64,000 nucleotides of DNA from Sphingomonas sp. ATCC 31555 (GTDB taxonomy: Bacteria > Pseudomonadota > Alphaproteobacteria > Sphingomonadales > Sphingomonadaceae): assembly GCF_000282895.1 (NCBI RefSeq), contig NZ_ALBQ01000042.1, positions 1 to 64,000 of the forward strand, written 5' to 3'. This document shows, piece after piece, positions 40,557 to 48,436 of the stretch. The translations under genes and the position numbers were made by a program. The first letter of the stretch is position 1. Each line of letters starts with the position of its first letter. The notes beneath the pieces were generated by a model, which saw only the letters and a list, made by a program, of their open reading frames with translations, made no database searches and was not told where the DNA came from.

Positions 40557-41908
40557 GGACGCGACTGGCTCTGGTGGCGGCGGCGGGCTTGCTCGCCGCC
40601 GCCGACGCACCGGCGCCGAGCTGGGAGACGCCGGGGGACAGCAATCCGCTGATCCCCGGCTATTTCGCCGATCCCTCGATCGTGCGCGACGGCGGCACCT
40701 GGTATCTCTACGCCACAATCGACCCTTGGGGCGACGACCGGCTGGGGATGTGGACTTCCGTCAACGGTCGCGATTGGACCTTCTCCACCCCTGCCTGGCC
40801 CACCAAGGCGGCGGCGACGAGCCCGAGTTCGGGCGATTCCAAAGTGTGGGCGCCTTCGGTGGTGAAGGCGGCCAACGGCCGCTGGTACATGTATGTGTCG
40901 GTGGGATCCGAAGTGTGGGTGGGCAGCGCGCCGTCCCCCGCCGGGCCCTGGGCCGATGCCAATGGCGGCAAGCCGCTGATCGCCAAGAGCTTCGCGCCCG
41001 CCTATCACATGATCGACGCCGAAGCCTTTATCGACGACGATGGCACCGCCTATCTGTACTGGGGCTCCGGCCTCAACTGGGTCAACGGGCACTGCTTCGT
41101 CGTCAAGCTGAAGCCGGACATGGTGACCTTCGACGGCGTTCCGCGCGACGTCACGCCGGCCAATTATTTCGAGGGTCCGTTCTTGGTGAAGGCGGGCAGC
41201 CACTATGTGCTGACCTATAGCGACGGCAAGACGACCGAGGACAGCTATAAGGTCCGCTACGCCATCGGCGAGACGCCGTTCGGGCCGTTTCGCGAAGGCC
41301 CCGACAGCCCCATCCTCTCCACCGACCGCGGGCGGCACGTGATCAGCCCAGGGCATCACGCGATCTTCCGCGTCGGTGCGCAACCCTACATCCTGTATCA
41401 CCGCCAATCGCTGCCCTGGCCACGCGTGGGGGAGGATGCGACGTTGCGGCAGATTGCGGTCGATCCCCTGACGATCCGCGGCGACGGCACGATCGCCCGC
41501 GTTACGCCCAGCCATGGCAGGGCGGTGGCCGGCTTCGCCCCGCGTCGCACGCGCGGCATCGCGCTTCGGCTCAGCGGCGCCGCCGCCGGCCCGGCCTATG
41601 CCGCCGATCGTGCCGCAGACGACAATTACGCGACGCAGTGGCGGCCTGCGGCGGGCACCGATCCCGTGCTGACGGCGGATCTCGGTCGCGTGCAGGCAGT
41701 GCGTGAGACCCGTCTCCGAATGGAATATGCCCAGCGGGCCTATGATCTTACGGTGGAGGGCTCTGCGGACGGACGGAACTGGCGGCTGCTCGCCCGGCGT
41801 GCGGCGGCAAGCGGATCGCCCATCAGCCTTGCGCATCCCGCGCGCGTCCGGTTCCTGCGGTTGCGCGTTCCGCAGGATGCGGGCCTTTGGGAATGGGGCG
41901 TGTTCTGA
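40553..41908 (+). CDS. GH43-family hydrolase with C-terminal discoidin-like domain
   Basis: A 451-residue protein starting at GTG (GTGA overlap with GH51) with a short signal-like N-terminus. The five-bladed GH43 propeller has base D40 in GYFADPSIV, the pKa-modulating D155 in MIDAEAFIDDDG and acid E207 in YFEGPFLV. After about residue 340 an F5/8-type C (CBM32-like) domain is suggested by ADRAADDNYATQWRP and the final VRFLRLRVPQ. Linkage specificity cannot be read; arabinosidase or exo-galactanase activities occur in GH43 and would fit the operon. It is the last gene of the unit, with no clear terminator. Confidence 0.88.
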
Positions 41909-42137
41909 TCCCGCGCTACGCGCGCGCGCCGATGGATACTGGCGCGGTGGCGGCATCATCCCCATATAGACTATATCGCGCTGTCGTTCTCGAGCCTGGC
42001 CGCGACTGAGAGTTGTTCATGCTCCCGCTCTGACGCGGAGATTAGCATGTTGATCCTCCGCCATGACCGCCCCACGCGCAGGCTTTGCCACCGGCGAGCC
42101 CGCGTCGTCGCGACCCTCATTTTCTGGAAGTAGAATC

Positions 42138-42269
42138 ATGGCCAAAGGACAGCAGCGCGGCAATCGCGAGACACGCAAACCGAAGAAGCCGGAACCGCCG
42201 AAACAGAATGCGTCGAACCCATCGTTGAAGGGCACGCCCGCAGGACAGCCCACCGCCAAGCGCGGCTGA
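42138..42269 (+). CDS. Small basic protein, conserved type
   Basis: A 43-residue very basic protein (MAKGQQRGNRETRKPKK, then Pro/Asn/Ser-rich to the end AKRG). The ATG at 42138 has GGAAG 7 bases upstream. Short proteins opening MAKGQ-R-N-E-RKPK are common in alphaproteobacteria, from memory; their function is unknown, and the charge suggests nucleic-acid contact. It lies 230 bp after the GH operon and 29 bp before another small gene. Confidence 0.7.
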   Translation: MAKGQQRGNRETRKPKKPEPPKQNASNPSLKGTPAGQPTAKRG

Positions 42270-42298
42270 TCATTTCCCTTCCGTCGAAAGGTTCTTCC

Positions 42299-42565
42299 AT
42301 GCAGCCCTCTGCCGATCTTTGCCGCGCCCGCGCGGCGCATCATGACGCCGTCGCCCGCGGTGCTACGCTCGACAATGTTCGCCTGATTGCCAGTGCGGCC
42401 GCGGCCGCCTGGGCCAAGGAAGGCGCCGCCGCCGATATCCGCGAAGACCGAAGGCTGCGCACCCAAGCATTCGCCGCTGCCCCGATGCTGCCAATCGAGC
42501 CGCCGTCCGCCGCGCTTCGCGGTTTGAGCGAAAATCCTGATCGCGGACATGCCGACCGCGCCTGA
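42299..42565 (+). CDS. Small hypothetical protein
   Basis: An 88-residue, Ala-rich protein. It starts MQPSADLCRARAAHHDAVARG and has a central helix-forming stretch (NVRLIASAAAAAWAKEGAAADIREDRRLR). No signal peptide or membrane helix is seen. A weak ribosome site (aaagg) lies upstream. It resembles unnamed short sphingomonad proteins with the same LCR...TL-NVR...AA-AW pattern, recalled rather than checked. Its end overlaps the region upstream of the transglutaminase-like gene, so the two may be linked. Confidence 0.6.
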   Translation: MQPSADLCRARAAHHDAVARGATLDNVRLIASAAAAAWAKEGAAADIREDRRLRTQAFAAAPMLPIEPPSAALRGLSENPDRGHADRA

Positions 42566-42596
42566 TGGCGTTGCGGATAGCGGAGAAGCGGAGCGA

Positions 42597-43502
42597 ATGC
42601 GTCTCGAGATCGTGCATGTCACCCGCTATGCCTATCGGCAGCCGGTGGCGCTTTCGGCGCATCGGATGATGCTCCGCCCACGCGGATCGTCGGCGCTTCG
42701 CCTGCTCGCGGCGGATCTGCATTGCGATCCTGCCCCCGCGTTCGCGTGGACGCAGGACGTGTTCGGCAACCTGATCGCAACGGCCAGCTTCGCGGCGCCG
42801 ACAGACCGGCTGACGATTACCAACCGCTTGACGGTGGAGCAGGCTGCGGCCGCTTTTCCCTTGTTCAGCATTGCACCGCATGCGCATCGCTATCCGTTCG
42901 ACTATTCGGACGACGAGCGAACCGATCTGGGCGCCTTGCTTGTTCCGGAGCATGACGATCCGGGCGGCCGGCTTGCCGCCTGGGCACGTGCGCAGGTGCT
43001 GGGGGCCGACACCGACACCCTGTCGCTGCTGCAGGATGTGAACGCGGCCACGCGCATGGGCATGATCTATGTGGCGCGCGACGAAGTCGGGACGCAGTCG
43101 CCGCACCGGACGCTAGATCTGGGCTCAGGTTCCTGCCGTGATCTAGCCATGTTGTTCATCGAAGCGGTGCGCCACCTTGGCTTCGGCGCGCGTGCCGTAT
43201 CCGGATATCTGTTCGATCCGCCGATCGCCGGTGCGCCACAAGGTCAGCACGGTGCCACCCATGCCTGGGCCGAAGTCTATCTGCCCTGCGCGGGATGGAT
43301 TGCGTTCGATCCCGCCAACGGGCGGATGGGTGAGGCGCAACTGGTGCCCGTTGCCGTCGGGCGCAGCATCACGCAACTTAGCCCGGTGGACGGCCGCTAT
43401 GTTGGCCCGGCCGGCGCCTTTCTCGGGCTTACGGTGGAGGTCACCGTCTCCGAACTGCCCCCACCTTTGGATGACGCACGGGGCTTCCGCGACAACCGCT
43501 AG
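42597..43502 (+). CDS. Transglutaminase-like cysteine protease family protein
   Basis: A 301-residue protein with an N-terminal bacterial transglutaminase-type beta domain (MRLEIVHVTRYAYRQPVALSAHRMMLRP) and a core transglutaminase fold. The triad is complete: C180 in GSGSCRDLAMLF, H222 in THAWAEVY and D238 in FDPANG. There is no signal peptide, so it acts in the cytoplasm. Substrates of this family are largely unknown. The ATG at 42597 gives the family N-terminus. It is convergent with the esterase, the two stops overlapping within CTAG. Confidence 0.9.
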   Translation: MRLEIVHVTRYAYRQPVALSAHRMMLRPRGSSALRLLAADLHCDPAPAFAWTQDVFGNLIATASFAAPTDRLTITNRLTVEQAAAAFPLFSIAPHAHRYPFDYSDDERTDLGALLVPEHDDPGGRLAAWARAQVLGADTDTLSLLQDVNAATRMGMIYVARDEVGTQSPHRTLDLGSGSCRDLAMLFIEAVRHLGFGARAVSGYLFDPPIAGAPQGQHGATHAWAEVYLPCAGWIAFDPANGRMGEAQLVPVAVGRSITQLSPVDGRYVGPAGAFLGLTVEVTVSELPPPLDDARGFRDNR

Positions 43503-44638
43503 CGCATGAGCCCGGCGGCACGGAGCGCATCTTCGATGACGCGCCCGATCCGGTCCTTTGCCGGTGCGCGGTTCGAAGGCGAATCGACACGCGGTGTCGG
43601 TTGAGCGGTCGGCCGGCGTGGCGCCGAAGGTGCGGGGAGGGGATCCAGCTGTGGCTGGGCCCGTTGCGCACCTTGTGTGGGGTCGGCGATTCCCCAAAAT
43701 TGCGCAATCCGACGCGTCGACGAAATCCCCGCTTCGAGCAGGAACGGGCCGGCGGCGCCGCACGCTTCCGCGCCGGTAGTGGCGAGCGGCGTGCCGTGGG
43801 CCATTCCGTCGATGCGATATTCCTCGATCACTGCGCGGCCTTTAGCATCGTGCCACAGTGCGCGGCGATAGCCGGCACCCTGTTCGACCTGCGTGGCTTC
43901 GCGCGATACGCCGTGCAGCTCGCGCCACTGCTCCACCACCAGCGCGGCGTTGGCGACAGCGACGGTTGCGTCGGCTGTGCCATGCCATACCGACAGCACA
44001 GGCCATGGCCCTTCATGCGGCGATGCCGTCGACACCAGCGCGCCGAGCGCCGACGCCGGCGGTCCGCCATGGGCGCGCATTCGATCGAACGCCTCGGGTA
44101 CCGAATGCGCCGTGCCATAGGGCAGACCGGCAATCACCGCTCCGCCGGCGAATAGCTCCGGATACGTCGCCAGCATCACCGACGTCATCGCGCCGCCTGC
44201 CGAAAGGCCGGTCACAAAGATACGCGTCGGATCGATTCCGTGCGCCGACACCATCGCAGCGACCATTTGCCGAATCGACAGCGCTTCGCCGGCATCCCGG
44301 CGGATGTCGCCAGGCTGAAACCAGTTGAAGCAGAGATTGGCGTTGTTGGCGCGTTGCTGCTCCGGATAAAGCAGCGCGAAACCATGCGCATCGGCGAGCT
44401 GCGACCAGCCGGATCCATGATCATAGCCGGCTGCCGTCTGAGTACAGCCGTGCAGCACCACCACCAGTGGGGCGTTCGGCGAAAGATGCTCGGGAACATA
44501 GCAGCGCGCCCGCAGGGCGCCGGGATTGCTGCCGAATGCCGGCAGGTCCTCAAGACGATCCGAGCCCGATTGTCCAAACCCGGATGCGGCACCGCGCATC
44601 GCGGCAAGCCGGTCAATGGTATCGTTGATGCTTCGCAT
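43499..44638 (-). CDS. PHB-depolymerase-family esterase
   Basis: A 379-residue alpha/beta-hydrolase of the esterase PHB depolymerase group. Seen are VVVLHGCTQTAAGYDHGSGW, the nucleophile elbow GLSAGGAM with S146, and SVWHGTADATV, where the Asp of the triad is expected. A Pro/Gln/Ala-rich C-terminal linker and a short helix follow residue about 330. Members act on short-chain polyhydroxyalkanoates or on feruloyl and acetyl esters of plant polymers. A plant-ester role is tempting next to the arabinogalactan genes but is inference. No signal peptide is evident. AGGAG supports the start at 44638. Confidence 0.87.
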   Translation of the reverse strand: MRSINDTIDRLAAMRGAASGFGQSGSDRLEDLPAFGSNPGALRARCYVPEHLSPNAPLVVVLHGCTQTAAGYDHGSGWSQLADAHGFALLYPEQQRANNANLCFNWFQPGDIRRDAGEALSIRQMVAAMVSAHGIDPTRIFVTGLSAGGAMTSVMLATYPELFAGGAVIAGLPYGTAHSVPEAFDRMRAHGGPPASALGALVSTASPHEGPWPVLSVWHGTADATVAVANAALVVEQWRELHGVSREATQVEQGAGYRRALWHDAKGRAVIEEYRIDGMAHGTPLATTGAEACGAAGPFLLEAGISSTRRIAQFWGIADPTQGAQRAQPQLDPLPAPSAPRRPTAQPTPRVDSPSNRAPAKDRIGRVIEDALRAAGLMR

Positions 44639-44916
44639 GCGGCATTCTCCTGGCCACGGCGAGCGCCCTGACAACACAGCGGTACTTTGCTGCACTGCAC
44701 AATGTCGGAACTGCTAATCGAACCGCAAGGGGGGAGGGGGGAATATTGATGCTGCGGAGAGGCAAAGCCTTCTCGTCGGCGAAGGTAACGAGGCAGGGCG
44801 AAGGGGCTTTTGCTGCTTATGATTGGCACGCCATGAAGAAGTCGACGACGCTCATCGGACACATTCGATCCAGTGGGCGTTGTCGCGCTGCGTAGCTGAA
44901 TGATCGGATTAGCAAT

Positions 44917-45099
44917 ATGTCGGAGGGGGAACCCATCGTCGCAGTGGCCCTTCTCAGTCAACGGGATATCGACCGCTTTGGAGACAATCTGATGCGGTGC
45001 TACCGGGTCGATGATGCGTCCGATTTTGACGAACTGCTCCGCCTGATCGATCAGGCCGATAATGCACGCGAGAACCGGATCGAGGGGGGCACCGCATGA
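44917..45099 (+). CDS. Small protein next to the hybrid kinase
   Basis: A 60-residue acidic protein (MSEGEPIVAVALLSQRDIDRFG, then FDELLRLIDQAD). The VAxLxQRDxD...F-LLxxIDxAD pattern matches unnamed short sphingomonad proteins as I remember them, often near signalling genes. There is no signal peptide or membrane helix. It is convergent with the hybrid histidine kinase (gap 73 bp). Possible roles, such as a small regulator of the kinase, are speculation. Confidence 0.6.
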   Translation: MSEGEPIVAVALLSQRDIDRFGDNLMRCYRVDDASDFDELLRLIDQADNARENRIEGGTA

Positions 45100-45172
45100 A
45101 CCATCGTCCTCGCGCGCGCTGCCCGTTCGGCAGCCAATCGCCCCAAGCGCGCCGGACCGTTATCGCGATCCG

Positions 45173-47758
45173 CTAGCCGGCAACACCGGCAATCGCCTGG
45201 GCGAGTTCGTCCTTGCGGAACGGCTTGGCAAGGCGGGGAACGCTGGGATCTACGCCGGCGATGTCGGCATAACCCGATACCAGCAGCACGCGTAATCCCG
45301 GTCGCGACGACCGCATCGACAGGGCAAGCTCGGTTCCGCTGATGCCCGGCATCAAATGGTCGGTAACGAGCAGGTCCACCTGTTCGCCCTCGGCCAGGAT
45401 CTGCGCCGCTTCTTCGCCGGATGCGGCTTCGATCACCGCATAGCCAAGCTCGCCCAGCATCGCCGCCGTGCTCATGCGGACAAGTTCTTCATCGTCGACC
45501 AGCAGCACCGTCCCATGGGCGGCAAAGCTCGCCCGCTCTCGGCTGGTTTCGTGCGCCTGATCGAATATCTGAGTTTGCGGCAGCCAAAGCTCGACATTGG
45601 TGCCAAGTCCTGGCCGGCTTTCGATCGTGATGCCTCCGCCGAGCTGTGAGACAAGGCCATGAACCATCGACAGGCCGAGGCCGGTGCCCTTTCCGACGCC
45701 CTTGGTCGAAAAGAAGGGCTCCACCGCACGGGCTAGGGTGGCTTCATCCATTCCCATGCCGGTATCGGCGACGGAGACGCAGATATAGTGGCCGGTGCGC
45801 AAGCCGGACCGGTGGCCCGGCCGGATCCGCTCCGCACAGGCGGAGATGCGCAGGGTGCCGCCATGGGGCATGGCGTCGCGCGCGTTCACCGACAGGTTGA
45901 GGATCGCCATTTCCAGCTGGTTCGGATCCGCCTTGGCGTGGGGCAGGTCCGGCTTGGCGTCGACGATCACCCGTACTTGCGGGCCGGTCGTGCTCGACAC
46001 CAGCTCGCCCATGCTGGTGACGAGCTTGGCGATGTCGACGGGGATCGATTGGAGCGGCTGTCGCCTGGCGAAGGCGAGCAGGCGCTGGACCAATACCTTT
46101 GCCCGCTCCGCCGACTGCACCGCTGCCGCGATCAGGCGCTGGTCGCGCTCGCTTCCCACGCTCTTGCGTTGGAGCATGTCCAGGCTGCCGACGATGGGGG
46201 TAAGGAGATTGTTGAAATCATGGGCAACGCCACCGGTAAGTTGGCCCATGGCCTCCATCTTCTGGCTCTGGCGCAGCGCCGCCTGCGCTTCTTCCCGTTC
46301 GGCGATCGCCGTGGTTACCCGCGCTTCGAGCGTGGCGTTCAGCTCGCGCAGCGCTTCCTCGGCCGCCTTTCTGGCGCTGATCTCGACGACGGTGCCGGTC
46401 ACCCGCAGGCAGCGCCCCTCATGGTCGAATACGCCGCGGCCCTTGGCGGCAAGCCAGCGGACCACGCCGTCTTCCTTGCCGATGGTGCGATATTCGACGT
46501 CATAGAGTGAACGCCGTGCCGCATCGGCGGCCGCGGCAAAGGCGGCGGTGGTTTTCTCGCGATCGTCCGGATGCAGGCCATCATAGAAATCCTGCATCGT
46601 CACCGGCACATGCGGGAAGATGCCGAACATCGCCTTGGTCCGCGCCGGCCAGATCAGCGCGTCGTTGACAACGTCCACGTCCCAGAAGCCGATATCGGCA
46701 TGGTCCACCGCCAGCCGCAGGCGCTCTTCGCTATCGCGCAGCCTGGCTTCGGCGCCGACCCGCTCGACATGCGCCCAGCAGCGTTCGGCAGCTTCCTTCA
46801 CCAGCGCGATCTCCGCGTCCGTCCAGACGCGCGGCGTATCCTGATGCACGGCCATCATCGCGGCGAGCTGGCCGTTCTTGATCAGGGGACAGCAGATGAT
46901 CGCCGCGATGCCGATCGCCTGGAAACCGTCGCGGCCGGCGAGGGGGGTGAGCTCGGCGCCGACATCGACCAGGACGAGCGCGCGACCCTCGCGCATGTCG
47001 GAAGCGGCGCGGGCACCGAACAGATCCAGCCGATAGGCACCGGAGGAGGATTCGATCCCCGGCGCGGTGTAATCGTTGCGGATCCAGAACCGGTCGCCAT
47101 CTTCGTCCACATCGGCATAGGCGCAGCGCGAGGCGCCCAGCCGCGTTCCGAGCATGGCAGTTGCGGTGCGCATCACATCGGCGGCATGCGCGGAGCCGAA
47201 CAGCCGATCCTCCAGCTCGCGGAAGAAGCGCAACCGATCTTCGCTCTCCCGCAGCGCGCGATCGGCGACGCGGAGCTGTTCGATGATGGTGCGGTAGTTC
47301 CGCTCGATTTCCGCCTGCGCTTCGGCCGTGCCCCGCATCTCCATCAGTTCGGTTACATCTTGGGCATGGTGGACAATGAACACCAGTCGGCCATCTGCAT
47401 CAAGCAGCGGCGTGTTCACGGCCTGCCACCAGCGCTCGACGACCTGTCCGGCAGCGTTGGGTGCCGGATATCGCTGGGCCGGCATCTTATCAACGGATTT
47501 GCTGTGCAGCACACGCTCCAGCGACGCCTTCAGGCTGCGGAGTTCAATGTCTGAACTGTGATCTGAATCTTTCTGAAAAAGAGTAAAAAAATTCTTGCCT
47601 ATGGCGTATCGTAGAACAATGCCGGCGGCGTGAAGTCGGGCTTCGTCGGCGGCCAGAATCGTCCCGTCGGGAGAAAGCACCAGTAGCGGCGCCGCCAGGC
47701 TGTCGAACAACGCATCGGAGGACGTGCCATACGCGCCAGACGATTGGTTCTCGTCCAT
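45173..47758 (-). CDS. Hybrid sensor histidine kinase (PAS-GAF-PAS-HK-REC)
   Basis: An 861-residue soluble sensor. N-terminal PAS domain (about 15-130, LVLSPDGTILAADEA), a GAF domain (about 180-340), a second PAS/PAC (about 355-480, with WLAAKGRGVFDHEGRCLRVTGTV), HisKA with the phosphorylated H513 in GGVAHDFNNLLTPI, a HATPase domain (DTGMGMDEATLARAVEPFFSTK) and a C-terminal receiver with D800 in LLVTDHLMPG. It lacks membrane helices, so it senses cytoplasmic cues, perhaps redox or a bound chromophore. The GAF domain has no obvious bilin cysteine. Architecture recalls BphP-like sphingomonad kinases without the phytochrome core. No partner regulator is adjacent. Confidence 0.92.
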   Translation of the reverse strand: MDENQSSGAYGTSSDALFDSLAAPLLVLSPDGTILAADEARLHAAGIVLRYAIGKNFFTLFQKDSDHSSDIELRSLKASLERVLHSKSVDKMPAQRYPAPNAAGQVVERWWQAVNTPLLDADGRLVFIVHHAQDVTELMEMRGTAEAQAEIERNYRTIIEQLRVADRALRESEDRLRFFRELEDRLFGSAHAADVMRTATAMLGTRLGASRCAYADVDEDGDRFWIRNDYTAPGIESSSGAYRLDLFGARAASDMREGRALVLVDVGAELTPLAGRDGFQAIGIAAIICCPLIKNGQLAAMMAVHQDTPRVWTDAEIALVKEAAERCWAHVERVGAEARLRDSEERLRLAVDHADIGFWDVDVVNDALIWPARTKAMFGIFPHVPVTMQDFYDGLHPDDREKTTAAFAAAADAARRSLYDVEYRTIGKEDGVVRWLAAKGRGVFDHEGRCLRVTGTVVEISARKAAEEALRELNATLEARVTTAIAEREEAQAALRQSQKMEAMGQLTGGVAHDFNNLLTPIVGSLDMLQRKSVGSERDQRLIAAAVQSAERAKVLVQRLLAFARRQPLQSIPVDIAKLVTSMGELVSSTTGPQVRVIVDAKPDLPHAKADPNQLEMAILNLSVNARDAMPHGGTLRISACAERIRPGHRSGLRTGHYICVSVADTGMGMDEATLARAVEPFFSTKGVGKGTGLGLSMVHGLVSQLGGGITIESRPGLGTNVELWLPQTQIFDQAHETSRERASFAAHGTVLLVDDEELVRMSTAAMLGELGYAVIEAASGEEAAQILAEGEQVDLLVTDHLMPGISGTELALSMRSSRPGLRVLLVSGYADIAGVDPSVPRLAKPFRKDELAQAIAGVAG

Positions 47759-48047
47759 GGTCCTCGATCCCCCTGTGCCTGGCCCTGCTGTAGATTCCTC
47801 GCATAATCCGAACGTTAGCGATAGAGACAACAATCGTTCGACAGAAAACAAGGCAACGCTGCCGACAGGGGGAGGCCACATCATCGCAGCAGAACGGGCG
47901 CATAAGCTTCGTAGTTGTGCAACAAGGAGGCTTTCGCGATTCCGGCTGTAGAGAAAGACCGAGGTCTATCTTCGAGCGATGGGTCGCCAGTAAGGATATT
48001 TCTTGCGACGACGCGGTTCACGCGGGGAACGCTGAGGCTTTCCAGCG

Positions 48048-48275
48048 TCAATCGCAGTTGTCGTCGTCGCTTTCGGCACGCGAACTTCGGCTGCAGAAGG
48101 CATGGCAGGCGTCGATGCAGTCGCGGTCCGGCTTTCGGCCGGGGAGCGGCATCGACCTGCCTGTGGGCATGCAGAAGCGCTGCGTCAGCACCAGGCCGGC
48201 CGCACCGCTGGCGTGCGGCACGCCTGCCAGCAACATCGCCGCCATCGCCGCCGCAGACGCGATCCGGCGCGTCAT
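48048..48275 (-). CDS. Small secreted cysteine-containing protein after ccoS
   Basis: A 75-residue protein with a signal peptide (MTRRIASAAAMAAMLLAGVPHASGA) and a short mature part with Cys in TQRFCMP, RDCIDACHAFC and the terminal DNCD. CxxxCHxxxC resembles a heme- or metal-binding arrangement but is not a canonical CXXCH. Its start overlaps the ccoS stop (ATGA), so it belongs to the cco transcription unit. Function unknown; a periplasmic role in oxidase assembly or copper handling is inference from position only. Confidence 0.65.
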   Translation of the reverse strand: MTRRIASAAAMAAMLLAGVPHASGAAGLVLTQRFCMPTGRSMPLPGRKPDRDCIDACHAFCSRSSRAESDDDNCD

Positions 48276-48436
48276 GGCCGGTCGTCCGGCCGGCTAGCTT
48301 CATCGTCGATCAGAATCCGCAGCGCGGCGCCGTCGAGATCATCGAACTGGCCGCTGGCAGACGCCCAGAAGAAGGCGCCCAGGCCCAGAAGCCCCAACAG
48401 CAGCGCAACGGGAATGAGGACGGCGACGATGCTCAT
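48272..48436 (-). CDS. ccoS: cbb3 oxidase assembly protein CcoS
   Basis: A 54-residue membrane protein: MSIVAVLIPVALLLGLLGLG forms a single N-terminal helix, followed by the CcoS signature AFFWASASGQFDDLDGAALRIL. CcoS is needed for heme and copper insertion into CcoN. Coupled by ATGA to ccoI upstream and to the small secreted gene downstream. It is identifiable by motif despite its small size. Confidence 0.92.
   Translation of the reverse strand: MSIVAVLIPVALLLGLLGLGAFFWASASGQFDDLDGAALRILIDDEASRPDDRP

Noticed and set aside
41964-41976. Palindrome ATATAGACTATAT after the GH43 gene
   Set aside because: Short AT-rich palindrome with no partner copy or clear promoter context; likely chance.
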